This document shows, piece after piece, positions 53,389 to 62,683 of a DNA stretch of 64,000 nt. The notes under the pieces were generated by a model that saw only the letters and a list, made by a program, of their open reading frames with translations, was not told the DNA's origin and ran no database searches. The stretch comes from Agromyces atrinae (GTDB lineage: Bacteria > Actinomycetota > Actinomycetes > Actinomycetales > Microbacteriaceae), in the NCBI RefSeq assembly GCF_013407835.1, contig NZ_JACCBI010000001.1, forward strand, positions 620,001 through 684,000. Reading direction: 5' to 3'. Position numbers and translations under genes: made by a program. How positions within the stretch are numbered: the first letter of the stretch is position 1; each line of letters starts with the position of its first letter.

Positions 53389-54315
53389 ATGCCTGACGTC
53401 GGAGGACTCGTTCTTCAGATCTTCATCGTCGTGCTGCTCGTCGTCGTCGCGATCTTCGTCGTCATCGTGCTGTTCCGGGCCATCCGGATCATCCCGCAGG
53501 CGTACGCGGGCGTCGTCGAGAGGCTCGGTCGATACCACAAGACGCTCAACCCGGGGCTCAACATCCTCGTCCCCTTCATCGACCGGGTGCGCCCGCTCGT
53601 CGACATGCGCGAGCAGGTCGTCTCCTTTCCGCCGCAGCCCGTCATCACCGAGGACAACCTCGTCGTCTCGATCGACACCGTCGTCTACTTCCAGGTGACC
53701 GACGCCCGCGCGGCGACCTACGAGATCGCCAACTACCTCGGCGCGGTCGAGCAGCTCACGACTACGACGCTCCGCAACGTCGTCGGCGGCCTGAACCTCG
53801 AAGAGGCGCTCACGAGCCGCGACAACATCAACGGGCAGCTGCGCGTCGTGCTCGACGAAGCGACCGGCAAGTGGGGAATCCGCGTGTCGCGCGTCGAGCT
53901 CAAGGCGATCGACCCGCCCCTCTCCATCCAGGACTCGATGGAGAAGCAGATGCGCGCCGAGCGTGACAAGCGCGCCGCCATCCTCACCGCCGAAGGAACC
54001 AAGCAGTCCGCGATCCTCGAGGCCGAAGGGCGCCGCCAGGCGGCCATCCTGAGCGCCGAGGGCGACGCCCAGGCGGCCATCCTCCGAGCCGATGGCGAGG
54101 CGAAGGCGATTCTCACGGTCTTCGAGGCCATCCACCAGGGCGACGCCGACCCGAAGCTCCTCGCCTACCAGTACCTGCAGACCCTTCCGAAGATCGCCGA
54201 GGGAACCGCGAACAAGCTCTGGATCGTGCCGAGCGAGTTCTCGGACGCCGTCAAGAACATCGGTGCGGCATTCGGCGTCAAGGGCGACGGCACGCAGAAC
54301 CGGCCGCCCGTCTGA
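53389..54315 (+). CDS. SPFH/band 7 stomatin-like protein
   Basis: 308 residues: N-terminal membrane helix (about 8-30), an SPFH domain (YAGVVERLGRYHKTLNPGLN, VDMREQVVSFPPQPVITEDN), then a helical region with an 11-residue repeat ending AEG/ADG (ILTAEG, ILEAEG, ILSAEG, ILRADG). Forms oligomeric membrane microdomain scaffolds with NfeD. 16 bp after the NfeD gene. Confidence 0.93.
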   Translation: MPDVGGLVLQIFIVVLLVVVAIFVVIVLFRAIRIIPQAYAGVVERLGRYHKTLNPGLNILVPFIDRVRPLVDMREQVVSFPPQPVITEDNLVVSIDTVVYFQVTDARAATYEIANYLGAVEQLTTTTLRNVVGGLNLEEALTSRDNINGQLRVVLDEATGKWGIRVSRVELKAIDPPLSIQDSMEKQMRAERDKRAAILTAEGTKQSAILEAEGRRQAAILSAEGDAQAAILRADGEAKAILTVFEAIHQGDADPKLLAYQYLQTLPKIAEGTANKLWIVPSEFSDAVKNIGAAFGVKGDGTQNRPPV

Positions 54316-54317
54316 GC

Positions 54318-55073
54318 ATGCAGGTCGAGTTCTTCGGGGGAACGCTCCCCCGCGTCTTCGCACACCGCGGACTCGCCGTCGACGCGCCCGAGAACACCCT
54401 CCTCGCGTTCGCGCGTGCCGTCTCGGCGGGAGTGCGCTACATCGAGACCGACGTGCACGTGAGTCACGAGGGCGTGGCGATCGTGGCGCACGACCCCGAC
54501 CTCAAACGGGTCGCCGGACGACCGGTGCGCATCGACCAGTTGACGGTGCCGGAACTCCGGAGGATCGACCTCGGCTCGGCTCAAGGCTTCTGCACGCTCG
54601 AGGAGGCGCTCGACGCCTTCCCCGAGACGTGCTTCAACATCGACGTGAAGACGGATGCCGCGGCGCTGCCGATCTCGCGGGCCATCGCCCGAACCCGTGC
54701 CGAGAAGCGCGTCCTCATCGCCTCGTTCTCCGATGCCCGCAGGAAGCGCGTGCTCGCGGCTCTCCCGCGAGTCGCCTCGTCGGCCGGAAGCGCGACGATC
54801 GCTCGGGTACGTGCCGCGCTCTCGGCCGGAGCGGTGCGCCGCGCTCTCGCCGATGTCTCGGCCGTGCAGGTGCCCGAACGCTACGGTGCCCTGCGCATCG
54901 TGTCGCGCACGTTCGTCGACCGCGTGCACGCGGCGGGCCATGAGGTGCACGTCTGGACGGTCAACGAGACCGACGACATGCAGCGGCTCCTCGATCTCGG
55001 CGTCGACGGCATCATCACCGATCGCGCCGATCAGGCACTCGACGTCGTGCGACGCCGATCACCTCGACCCTGA
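54318..55073 (+). CDS. glycerophosphodiester phosphodiesterase
   Basis: 251 residues, GDPD TIM barrel: VFAHRGLAVDAPENTLLAF (catalytic His), YIETDVHVSHEGVAIVAHDPDLKR (metal ligands, second His), FNIDVKTD, and VNETDDMQRLLDLGVDGIITDRAD. Cytoplasmic. Begins 2 bp after the stomatin stop, so part of the same operon. Confidence 0.93.
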   Translation: MQVEFFGGTLPRVFAHRGLAVDAPENTLLAFARAVSAGVRYIETDVHVSHEGVAIVAHDPDLKRVAGRPVRIDQLTVPELRRIDLGSAQGFCTLEEALDAFPETCFNIDVKTDAAALPISRAIARTRAEKRVLIASFSDARRKRVLAALPRVASSAGSATIARVRAALSAGAVRRALADVSAVQVPERYGALRIVSRTFVDRVHAAGHEVHVWTVNETDDMQRLLDLGVDGIITDRADQALDVVRRRSPRP

Positions 55074-55100
55074 GAGTCCCCTGGCAGAACAGCCCCTCGC

Positions 55101-55133
55101 GGAAAGAGAACGCCCAGCTTCGTCGTTTATAAC
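55101..55133 (+). promoter_or_regulatory. rbpA promoter with SigR-like and housekeeping boxes
   Basis: GGAAA (55101-55105), 19 nt, GTT (55125-55127) resembles the GGAAT-N18/19-GTT consensus of the thiol-stress sigma factor SigR/SigH. TATAAC (55128-55133) directly after it could serve SigA. In Streptomyces rbpA is a known SigR target. The ATG is about 37 nt further on, with GAGGAG. Confidence 0.5.
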
Positions 55134-55169
55134 TGATGAGGATTTGGGGAGAGCGAGAGGAGAACGGCC

Positions 55170-55538
55170 ATGGCTGACCGGAGTCTACGAGGGATGCGGC
55201 TGGGCTCACAGAGCCTTCAGAGCGAGGACGGCGTGATCTTCGCCGATCGCGCGCAAACGACGTACTTGTGCGCCGATTGCGGACGCGAGACTGTCATGGT
55301 CTTCGCGAGCGACGCCGAGCTTCCCGATGTGTGGGAGTGCCGCACGTGCGGACACGAGGCGACCCGCCTCGTCGACGCCAAGCCCGTCGAGATCGATCGA
55401 TCCGGCGAGAAGGTGGCACGTACCCACTGGGACATGCTGCTCGAGCGCCGCACGCGCGCCGAGCTCGAAGAGCTGCTCGAAGAGCGACTCGCCTACCTCC
55501 GCGCACGTCGCGGTGGACAGCAGAAGATCGGGGCCTAG
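55170..55538 (+). CDS. rbpA: RNA polymerase-binding protein RbpA
   Basis: 122 residues, the actinobacterial transcription activator that stabilises SigA holoenzyme and open complexes. Core domain with zinc site CADCGRET and CRTCGHEA, basic linker KPVEIDRSGEKVARTHWDMLLERR, and C-terminal sigma-interaction helix TRAELEELLEERLAYLRARR. Its stop overlaps the convergent lnt stop within the palindrome CTAG. Confidence 0.96.
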   Translation: MADRSLRGMRLGSQSLQSEDGVIFADRAQTTYLCADCGRETVMVFASDAELPDVWECRTCGHEATRLVDAKPVEIDRSGEKVARTHWDMLLERRTRAELEELLEERLAYLRARRGGQQKIGA

Positions 55539-57121
55539 TCGCCCGAGATGATCGCCCGTCGACTCTGTCGGCGGGCGATTATTGCTGCCGCCAGCAGGGT
55601 GCCGAGTGATGCCAGAGCGATGGTCCACGGCACAGCGGCACCGAGTACGACCGAGGGAGTGAGTCCGGTCCGCAGCTCGACATCCGTCACCATTGCACCG
55701 GCCTCGTACGCGGGAAGCGCATCGATCGTCCTGCCCGTCGGATCGATGACCTGACTCGTCCCGACCGTCGAGATGTTGACGATCGAGCGTCCCGTCTCGA
55801 TGGCGCGGAGGCGCGCGATGGCGAGCTGCTGCATGTTCTCGTCCGTCCCGCGGAAGTCGGCGTTGTTCGTCTGCAGCAGGTAGAGCTCGGCTCCCTCGCG
55901 CGCGCCCTGCCAGATGACGTCGTCGTAGATGACGTCGAAGCAGATCGCGAGCCCCGCGATGGTTCCGTCGAGATCGAAGACGGGCGGCTTCGTGCCGGGC
56001 GAGTATCCGCGCTGCACGAGGCCGATGAGGTCGGGGGCGAGCGCGTAGTAGAAGTCGCGATCGGGGATGTACTCGCCGAACGGCACGGGATGCATCTTGT
56101 CGTAGGTCGCGACCGAGCCCTCGCCGGAACGCCACAGCATCGAGGTGTTGAAGAACTCGTCACCCGTCGTCGTCACCGTGTTGAGGAGGAGCGGCGCATC
56201 GGCCTCCTCCGTGAGGCGGTCGAGCAGACGTGCCGTCGTCGCGTCGCGCGTCGGATCGATGTCGGACCCGCCCTCGGGCCAGAGGATCACGTCGATGCCG
56301 GGAGTGTCGAGGATCGGCTCGGTCGCCGCGAGCGACGAGGCGAGCAGATCGCCCCGCTGCCGCTCGTCGAAGTAGCCCGCCGGGCCGTTGCCCTGCACGC
56401 TCGCGACCGTGTACTCGCCCGCCGAAGTCGTCGGCCACGCCGGCAGGCCGAGCAGGAGGGCGAGCGTGACGGCAGCCGGGATGACGGTGCGGACGTCGCG
56501 CAGCGCGCGGACACGTGACCACTCGATGACGGCGGCGACGAGCAGCACCATGAGGAACCCGAGCCCGGTCGACCCGACCCACGACACGACGTCGGCGAAC
56601 GGGCTCTCCGACTGGCTGAGCGCGGCGCGCCCCCAGGGGAACCCGCCGTAGGGGAACGAACCCGTGACCGCCTCACGGACGACCCAGAGCCCCGCGACGA
56701 CGAGCGGGAGCACCACGAGACGGCCGATTCGGCCTGGCCACGCCCGCGGGAGCCACCGGTACGCGAGGGTGATGAGCACCGCTCCCCCGGCGACGAAGAG
56801 CGACTCGAGCACCGAGAGGGCGAGCCACGGCACCGGGCCGAGGTAGAGGCTCGTCCACGAGACGTGGTTGAGGTAGAACGCGAGCCCGAAGACGAGCCCG
56901 ACGAGGAACGCGCTGCCCGCTCGACGACCGATGAGCGACACGAGAGTCATCGCGATGCCGACGAAGGCGAGCGGCCAGATCGAGACGTCGGGGAAGGCGA
57001 GGTCGTAGACCACTCCCCCGAGACCGCTGACGATGAGCGCCGCCCACAGCGGGAGGAACGGCGAAGGCCGGGCGGCCACGGGGCGCGCGGCGGTGACCTC
57101 GGCGGCAGTCGGTGCGCTCAT
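55535..57121 (-). CDS. lnt: apolipoprotein N-acyltransferase
   Basis: 528 residues. About eight membrane helices (residues 20-240), then a nitrilase-fold catalytic domain with Glu in LWPEGG, Lys in TYDKMHPVPFGEY and Cys in AICFDVIYDD, then a final helix. Acylates the N-terminal Cys of lipoproteins such as CtaC and the FKBP here. No polyprenyl-monophosphomannose synthase domain is fused, unlike mycobacterial Ppm1. Overlaps helY by ATGA. Confidence 0.95.
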   Translation of the reverse strand: MSAPTAAEVTAARPVAARPSPFLPLWAALIVSGLGGVVYDLAFPDVSIWPLAFVGIAMTLVSLIGRRAGSAFLVGLVFGLAFYLNHVSWTSLYLGPVPWLALSVLESLFVAGGAVLITLAYRWLPRAWPGRIGRLVVLPLVVAGLWVVREAVTGSFPYGGFPWGRAALSQSESPFADVVSWVGSTGLGFLMVLLVAAVIEWSRVRALRDVRTVIPAAVTLALLLGLPAWPTTSAGEYTVASVQGNGPAGYFDERQRGDLLASSLAATEPILDTPGIDVILWPEGGSDIDPTRDATTARLLDRLTEEADAPLLLNTVTTTGDEFFNTSMLWRSGEGSVATYDKMHPVPFGEYIPDRDFYYALAPDLIGLVQRGYSPGTKPPVFDLDGTIAGLAICFDVIYDDVIWQGAREGAELYLLQTNNADFRGTDENMQQLAIARLRAIETGRSIVNISTVGTSQVIDPTGRTIDALPAYEAGAMVTDVELRTGLTPSVVLGAAVPWTIALASLGTLLAAAIIARRQSRRAIISGD

Positions 57122-59553
57122 GCGACGGTCGCGTAGGCGACGACCCCGCGCCGCACGGCATCGATGGCGGCACGCGCCGTCGCAGCGAGCTCCGGAGGCG
57201 CGACGAGCGAGATCTGATCGAGCAGATCGATCGTCTGCTTCGACCAGCGCACGAAGTCACCCGCAGCAAGGTCGGCCTCTTCTAGCACGGACCCGAGCGG
57301 GAGACCCCGCGCCCAGCTGTGCATCGCGAGGCTGAGTCCGGTGGAGATCGGCTCGGTACCCGGAAGACGGTGTTCGCGTTCGACGTCGTCGAGCTCGCTC
57401 CAGGCATCCGTCGTCAATTCGAGGGCGCGCCGGAATGCGCCGCGCGGGAGGTAGCGATCATCGATGGGGTTCTCTTCGCGCCGCGGTTCGAAGACGAGCG
57501 CCGTGGCCATCGCGGCGAGTCCCGCGACATCGAGGTCGTTCCAGTAGCCACGACGCAGGCACTCGGCGACGAGCAGATCGCGTTCGCCGTAGATGCGGCG
57601 GAGGGACACGCCGGCATCGGTCAGCGTCGCCTCGCCGGCGTCCGACACGCGCACGTAGTCGAGCTCGAGCAGCACGTCGGTCACCCGGTCGAAGATCTTC
57701 GCGACGGCTCCGGTGCGCGTGCGGATCTGTCGGGCGAGGTCGTCGCTCTCGCGGCGCAGACGCCACCAGCGCTCGGCCCAGCGGGCGTGCGCCTCGCGGT
57801 CGGAGCAGCCGTGGCACGGGTGCGCCTTCATGCGCTTCTTCAGATCGGCGATCTGCCGCTGGATGCGCTCGCGGTTGCCGTGGGACAGCCCCGCCTTCGA
57901 TGCCTTCTTCTCGAGGTCGCCGAGCTCTCGGCGGATGCTCGAGTACTCCCGGAAGTCGCCGAGGTGGCACTGCATCGACCGCTCGAAGCCGGCGAGCGAC
58001 TCTTGCTGCTTGCGCACCGTGCGCGCGAGGTCGACGACGGAACGGTCGGCCTGGAACTGCGCGAAGCTCGACTCGAGGATCTCGCGCGTGCGTTCGCGCC
58101 CGAACTGCTCGATGAGGTTGACCGCCATGTTGTACGTCGGCCGGAAGCTCGAGTTCATCGGGTACGTGCGGCGCGAGGCGAGCGAGGCGACCGCTTGAGG
58201 GTCGAGGCCGTCGACCCACTGGATGACGGAGTGGCCCTCGACGTCGATGCCTCGGCGGCCCGCGCGGCCCGTGAGCTGGGTGTACTCGCCGGGCGTGATC
58301 GGAACGCGAGCTTCGCCGTTGAACTTCTCGAGCTTCTCGAGAACGACCGTGCGCGCGGGCATGTTGATGCCGAGTGCGAGGGTCTCGGTCGCGAAGACTG
58401 CCTTGACGAGCTTCTTCTGGAAGAGTTCTTCGACGACCTCCTTGAAGGCCGGGAGCATACCCGCGTGGTGGGCGGCGACGCCGCGCTCGAGGCCCTCGAG
58501 CCACTCCCAGTAGCCGAGCACGGCGAGGTCTTCATCGAGCAGGGTGCGGCAATGTTCTTCGACGATCGCGCGGATCTCTTCGCGCTCGGCCGAGTCGGTG
58601 AGACGGATGCCGGAACGCAGCACCTGACGCACCGCCTGGTCGCAGCCGACGCGAGAGAAGATGAAGAAGATCGCCGGCAGCAGGTTCTTGCCGTTGAGCA
58701 TCTCGACGACGTCGGGCCGGTCGAGTCGGCCGACGCGATTCGCCTCGGCGTGCCAGCGGCCCCGGTCGGCGCCGCGCCGCCCGCGTGACGAACGACCCTG
58801 GATCGAGCGGCCGCCGGCCTTGGCGAGCTGCACGAGTTCGGGATTCACCCGGTGCGTCGCGGCCGTACCCGACGAGTCGAACAGGTCGAGCATCTTCTGA
58901 CGCACGAGCACGTGCTGTTCGAGAGGAACGGGGCGCTCCTCCGAGACGATCACGTCGGTGTCGCCCCGCACGGCCTGCATCCAATCGCCGAACTCCTCGG
59001 CGTTGGAGACGGTCGCGCTCAGTGAGACCATCCGCACCGACTCCGGCAGGTGGATGATGACCTCTTCCCACACGGCGCCTCGGAACCGATCGGCGAGGTA
59101 GTGCACCTCGTCCATCACGACGAAGGCGAGGTCGGTGAGCAAGGGCGAGTTGGCGTAGAGCATGTTGCGCAACACCTCGGTCGTCATGACGACGATCCGG
59201 GCGGAGGCGTTGATGTTGGTGTCGCCCGTGAGCAACCCGACCTCGGAGGAGCCGTACTCGGCCTGGAACTCCTGGAACTTCTGGTTGCTGAGCGCCTTCA
59301 TGGGCGTCGTGTAGAAGACCTTCGCGCGCGGCTCCTGCATCGCGATGTAGACCGCGAACTCGGCGACGATCGTCTTGCCCGCACCTGTCGGGGCGGCGAC
59401 GAGGACACTGCGGCCCTCGTCGAGCGCGATGCAGGCCGCACGCTGGAACGGATCGAGGTCGAAACGCTGACGCGCGGCGAACCCCTCGACTCGCGGTTGC
59501 CGTTGACGCGACTGGGCGGCGGCGAAACGTTCGGCCGGGGAGAGGGTCATCAC
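57118..59553 (-). CDS. helY: Ski2/Mtr4-like DEVH RNA helicase
   Basis: 811 residues. Walker A LVAAPTGAGKTIV (about 54), TTPMKALSNQK, DEVH box VVMDEVHYLADRFRG, SLSATVSNAEEF and QLTGRAGRRGID. A C-terminal DSHCT-type domain contains a zinc-like CHGCSD cluster. Actinobacterial HelY is fixed next to tatC. Begins GTG 59553, 6 nt after TAGGCT, though the next codon is ATG. Confidence 0.94.
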   Translation of the reverse strand: MMTLSPAERFAAAQSRQRQPRVEGFAARQRFDLDPFQRAACIALDEGRSVLVAAPTGAGKTIVAEFAVYIAMQEPRAKVFYTTPMKALSNQKFQEFQAEYGSSEVGLLTGDTNINASARIVVMTTEVLRNMLYANSPLLTDLAFVVMDEVHYLADRFRGAVWEEVIIHLPESVRMVSLSATVSNAEEFGDWMQAVRGDTDVIVSEERPVPLEQHVLVRQKMLDLFDSSGTAATHRVNPELVQLAKAGGRSIQGRSSRGRRGADRGRWHAEANRVGRLDRPDVVEMLNGKNLLPAIFFIFSRVGCDQAVRQVLRSGIRLTDSAEREEIRAIVEEHCRTLLDEDLAVLGYWEWLEGLERGVAAHHAGMLPAFKEVVEELFQKKLVKAVFATETLALGINMPARTVVLEKLEKFNGEARVPITPGEYTQLTGRAGRRGIDVEGHSVIQWVDGLDPQAVASLASRRTYPMNSSFRPTYNMAVNLIEQFGRERTREILESSFAQFQADRSVVDLARTVRKQQESLAGFERSMQCHLGDFREYSSIRRELGDLEKKASKAGLSHGNRERIQRQIADLKKRMKAHPCHGCSDREAHARWAERWWRLRRESDDLARQIRTRTGAVAKIFDRVTDVLLELDYVRVSDAGEATLTDAGVSLRRIYGERDLLVAECLRRGYWNDLDVAGLAAMATALVFEPRREENPIDDRYLPRGAFRRALELTTDAWSELDDVEREHRLPGTEPISTGLSLAMHSWARGLPLGSVLEEADLAAGDFVRWSKQTIDLLDQISLVAPPELAATARAAIDAVRRGVVAYATVA

Positions 59554-59559
59554 TCCCCC

Positions 59560-59565
59560 AGCCTA
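59560..59565 (-). promoter_or_regulatory. -10 box for leaderless helY-lnt
   Basis: TAGGCT on the minus strand, then GGGGGA (6 nt), then GTG ATG. It sits in the short gap after tatC, giving helY its own promoter. Confidence 0.5.
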
Positions 59566-59591
59566 GACAGCCGCGCTGGGAAGATCGCCCG

Positions 59592-60389
59592 TCAGCCCGC
59601 GAGTTCCGCGTCGAGTTCGGCCGCTCGCTTCGCGACCCGTCGATCGTGGAGATAGGCGATGAACCACGCCGCGAAGTACAGGCCGATCATGGGGATCGCG
59701 AGGAGGAACATCGAGATCACGTCGGCGGACGGCGTGGCGATCGCCGTGAAGAGCACGATGACGAGGATCGCGACGCGCCACGCCTTGATGATCGCGGCCG
59801 CGCTCCAGACCCCCACGAAGTTCAGCAGCACGATGAAGACCGGCACGACGAACGCGACACCGATCGCGACGACGAGCTTCAGGACGAAGTCGAAGTACTC
59901 CCGCGCCGTGAGGAGGCTCGCGGCCCCCTCGGGCACGAAGCTCGTCATGATGCGCACGATGTTCGGCAGCACGAACCAGCCGGCGGCGCAGCCCGCGAAG
60001 AAGAGGGGTACAGCGCTGAAGAGGAAGGCGAACGTGTAGCGCTTCTCGCGTCGGTTGAGGCCGGGGACGAAGAACGCGAAGATCTGGTAGAGCCAGACCG
60101 GGCTCGAGACGACGATGCCGACGGTCAGCGCGATCTGCAGACGCAGATCGAAGGCGCTCGTGATGGTCGGGAAGATGATCCCCGTCGCCCCGTCACGCGC
60201 TTCGGCGACCTTCGAGACCGGCTCCTGGATCGCGTCCCAGATGAACAGGTCGGTGAGGATCCAGCCGATGATGCCGCCGACGACGATCGCGATCGCAGCA
60301 GCGAACAGTCGACGGCGCAGTTCCACCAGGTGGGCGCCGAGCGACATCCGTTTCTCGCGGTTCTCACCGCGAGTCTGCCGGGCGCTCAC
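59592..60389 (-). CDS. tatC: twin-arginine translocase subunit TatC
   Basis: 265 residues, six membrane helices. MSLGAHLVELRRRLF is the conserved N-terminal signal-receptor region; FVPGLNRREKRYT and FRxGL-type loops are present. With TatA it exports folded proteins. GTG start 3 bp after the tatA stop. Confidence 0.96.
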   Translation of the reverse strand: MSARQTRGENREKRMSLGAHLVELRRRLFAAAIAIVVGGIIGWILTDLFIWDAIQEPVSKVAEARDGATGIIFPTITSAFDLRLQIALTVGIVVSSPVWLYQIFAFFVPGLNRREKRYTFAFLFSAVPLFFAGCAAGWFVLPNIVRIMTSFVPEGAASLLTAREYFDFVLKLVVAIGVAFVVPVFIVLLNFVGVWSAAAIIKAWRVAILVIVLFTAIATPSADVISMFLLAIPMIGLYFAAWFIAYLHDRRVAKRAAELDAELAG

Positions 60390-60392
60390 GCG

Positions 60393-60605
60393 CTAGGAGA
60401 CCGGCTTCTGCGGCTCGTCGCCCGTCGTGTCAGTGGTGACGTCGGACTTCGGCGCCTCGCTGGAGTCGCTCCGAACCTCCGACTTCAGGATCTTCATCGA
60501 CTGACCCAGGCTGCGAGCGAGCGCGGGAAGCTTGGGTGCGCCGAACAACAGAAGGATCACGACGAGAATGATCAGAGCGTGCCAGCCCGTGAAACCTTGC
60601 CACAT
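60393..60605 (-). CDS. tatA: twin-arginine translocase subunit TatA
   Basis: 70 residues: one N-terminal membrane helix (HALIILVVILLLFG), the hinge APKLPALARSLGQS and an amphipathic helix, then an acidic tail. No TatB is in this window. Confidence 0.94.
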   Translation of the reverse strand: MWQGFTGWHALIILVVILLLFGAPKLPALARSLGQSMKILKSEVRSDSSEAPKSDVTTDTTGDEPQKPVS

Positions 60606-60641
60606 GATGATTCATCCGATCGTGAAGAGCGAGAGTCCAGT

Positions 60642-61619
60642 CTAACCCGAGACCTGATCATCGCCCTCGTAGAGCGCGGCACCGGCTTCAGCCCACTCCG
60701 CGACGGCGGCGCGCGCCTCGAGCGGATCGATGACGCGGACCACACCGGGAAGGCCGGCGACGAGCCGCTTCAGGCTGTGCACATGCGCGACGCGCACCGA
60801 CACGCGAGTGACCTCCGCTCCGGCATCCTCGATGCGCGCCCGATAGTCGGCGAGGAGCGGCAATGCGCTCGACGCGACGTCGAGCGTGACGGTGAGGTCG
60901 TCGGCCGAGTTCTGGAAGAGCGTGTCGGGAAGCGTGACGTCGGGATGATCGGCGACCGGCACGTCGGAGACGAGGACCTCGCTCATGCGGTCGAGTCGGA
61001 ACGTGCGCACCGCCTCTCGGCGGTGGCACCAGGCGCGCAGGTACCAGTCGCGATCGGCCGACTCGACGCGCAGCGGGTCGACGACGCGACGTTCGCTCTC
61101 GCCTCGCGCATTGACGTAGTCGAACTCGAGGCTGTGCGAACCCGACACGGCGTCACGGATCGTCGCGAGCGTCGAATCGACGTCTCCTCCGGCGATCGCG
61201 ACGGCGCTCGGCGTCGACGACGCGCCGCGCGCGAGTTTCGCCATGAGCGACGCGATCGAATCGCGGTCGATGTTCTCGGGAAGGCCCGAGAGGTACTGGA
61301 GCCCGGCGATGAGAGCGGCGGCTTCACGCGACGAGAAGCGCGGCGAGTCGTCGATCGCGACCTGGTGCACGATGACGATCTCGTCGTGCTGCTCGAACGA
61401 GTCCCAGTCGATGTCGAAGAGATCGTTGTGCAGGTAGGCGTTCGTCGAGCCGGGCACGCCCGACATCGCGATGACGGTCACGGCCTGACGGATGTGCTCG
61501 GGCGTCGTCGAGAAATGGCGGGCGGCATCGGCGACGCTCACGCGCGAACGGTCGATGAGGAAGGGTACGAGGGCGAGCAGGAACGTGAGCTTGTCCTGGG
61601 CCCGAAGTGGTGCGGCCAT
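60642..61619 (-). CDS. pafC: WYL-domain transcriptional activator PafC
   Basis: 325 residues: winged helix at the N-terminus (RVSVADAARHFSTTPEHIRQAV), a WYL domain with DPLRVESADRDWYLRAWCHRREAVRTFRLDRM, and a WCX C-terminal extension. PafB-PafC is the mitomycin-type, RecA-independent DNA-damage regulator of actinobacteria. Overlaps pafB by ATGA. Confidence 0.93.
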   Translation of the reverse strand: MAAPLRAQDKLTFLLALVPFLIDRSRVSVADAARHFSTTPEHIRQAVTVIAMSGVPGSTNAYLHNDLFDIDWDSFEQHDEIVIVHQVAIDDSPRFSSREAAALIAGLQYLSGLPENIDRDSIASLMAKLARGASSTPSAVAIAGGDVDSTLATIRDAVSGSHSLEFDYVNARGESERRVVDPLRVESADRDWYLRAWCHRREAVRTFRLDRMSEVLVSDVPVADHPDVTLPDTLFQNSADDLTVTLDVASSALPLLADYRARIEDAGAEVTRVSVRVAHVHSLKRLVAGLPGVVRVIDPLEARAAVAEWAEAGAALYEGDDQVSG

Positions 61620-62635
61620 CAGATCTCCCCCGTACGGTGGGCCTCGGCGACCGCGAGCAGACGCGCACGCACGGCATCGGCGAGTGAGGCGGGTTCGACG
61701 ACGCGCACCTCGGGGCCGAAGCCCGTCAATTCGTCGGCGAACACGTTGGCGTCGGTGTAGTGGACGACGAGGCGCTCCCCCGCGCGTTCCGCGCCGGGCC
61801 GCTTCGTGAGACGGATGTCGGCATCGCTGCCGCGCACGACATCGAGCGTCGCGGTGCGAGCGCGCCACACGTCGTCGAGCCCGGCGATCGCCTTCTCGGC
61901 CTGCCCGGCTCCGGGATCGTCGAACGACCCCTCGGCATCGAGCTCGACATCCCCGACGATGCGGGAGAGGAGGAACGTGCGCGAGTCGTCGGCGTCGCGA
62001 TCGTGTCCGAAGAGGTGCCACCGACCGTCGTGCAGCACGACGGCGTACGGCTCGACGGTGCGCGTGCGCGGTGCCGCCTCGCCGGGCTTGAGGTAGCCGA
62101 ACCGGGCGAGCTGGCGCCGGTCGACGGCGACGCTCAGCGGCTCGAATGCAGCATCACGCACACGGAGCTTCGGCGCGTAGCCGATGACCCATTCCTGCGA
62201 CTCGATGCCGAACGAGCGGAGCTTGGTCAGCGCTCGTCTCGACTCCGTCGAGAGTGAGCCCTCACGCCAGACCGTGGCGGCGAGACCGAGGAGCGAGAGC
62301 TCTTCCGGAGAGAACGTGATGTCGGACGGGAGGTCGTAGAGACCCTTCGGGATCCGATACCGCGCCGTGCGGTTGTCGCCCGGGCTGTCGGGCGAGTCGA
62401 TCGTCTCGATCGGAATACCCAGTTCGCGGATGTCGTCCTTGTCGCGCTCGAACTGACGCTCGAGGCTCGCGTTCTGACCGCCGTGCTCGTGACGTTGGCT
62501 GTAGCCGTGCACCGTCGAGAGGATCTGCGACTTCGTCAGGCCGGTCTCGGTCGCGAGGAGCGCGAGCACCAGGCTGAAGAGACGCTCCTCGACGGGCACG
62601 GGAGGCTCGCTCGATGAGGCTCGGTTCGCAGGCAC
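61619..62635 (-). CDS. pafB: WYL-domain transcriptional activator PafB
   Basis: 338 residues. N-terminal HTH (GLTKSQILSTVHGYSQRHE, FERDKDDIRELGIPIET), WYL domain with VEPYAVVLHDGRWHLFGHDRDADDSRTFLLSRI, and WCX domain. Partner of PafC; the heterodimer senses single-stranded DNA. GTG start 7 nt after a TAAGAT box. Confidence 0.94.
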   Translation of the reverse strand: MPANRASSSEPPVPVEERLFSLVLALLATETGLTKSQILSTVHGYSQRHEHGGQNASLERQFERDKDDIRELGIPIETIDSPDSPGDNRTARYRIPKGLYDLPSDITFSPEELSLLGLAATVWREGSLSTESRRALTKLRSFGIESQEWVIGYAPKLRVRDAAFEPLSVAVDRRQLARFGYLKPGEAAPRTRTVEPYAVVLHDGRWHLFGHDRDADDSRTFLLSRIVGDVELDAEGSFDDPGAGQAEKAIAGLDDVWRARTATLDVVRGSDADIRLTKRPGAERAGERLVVHYTDANVFADELTGFGPEVRVVEPASLADAVRARLLAVAEAHRTGEI

Positions 62636-62642
62636 AGAGGCG

Positions 62643-62648
62643 ATCTTA
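62643..62648 (-). promoter_or_regulatory. -10 box for leaderless pafB-pafC
   Basis: TAAGAT, then CGCCTCT (7 nt), then the pafB GTG. Confidence 0.55.
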
Positions 62649-62683
62649 CCGGCCGGTGACGTCGGTCACCGGCATCCGTCCGA

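Noticed and set aside
53989..54115. Repeat in the stomatin gene as a mobile or minisatellite element
   Set aside because: The 11-residue AEG/ADG periodicity is the normal C-terminal helix repeat of SPFH proteins.
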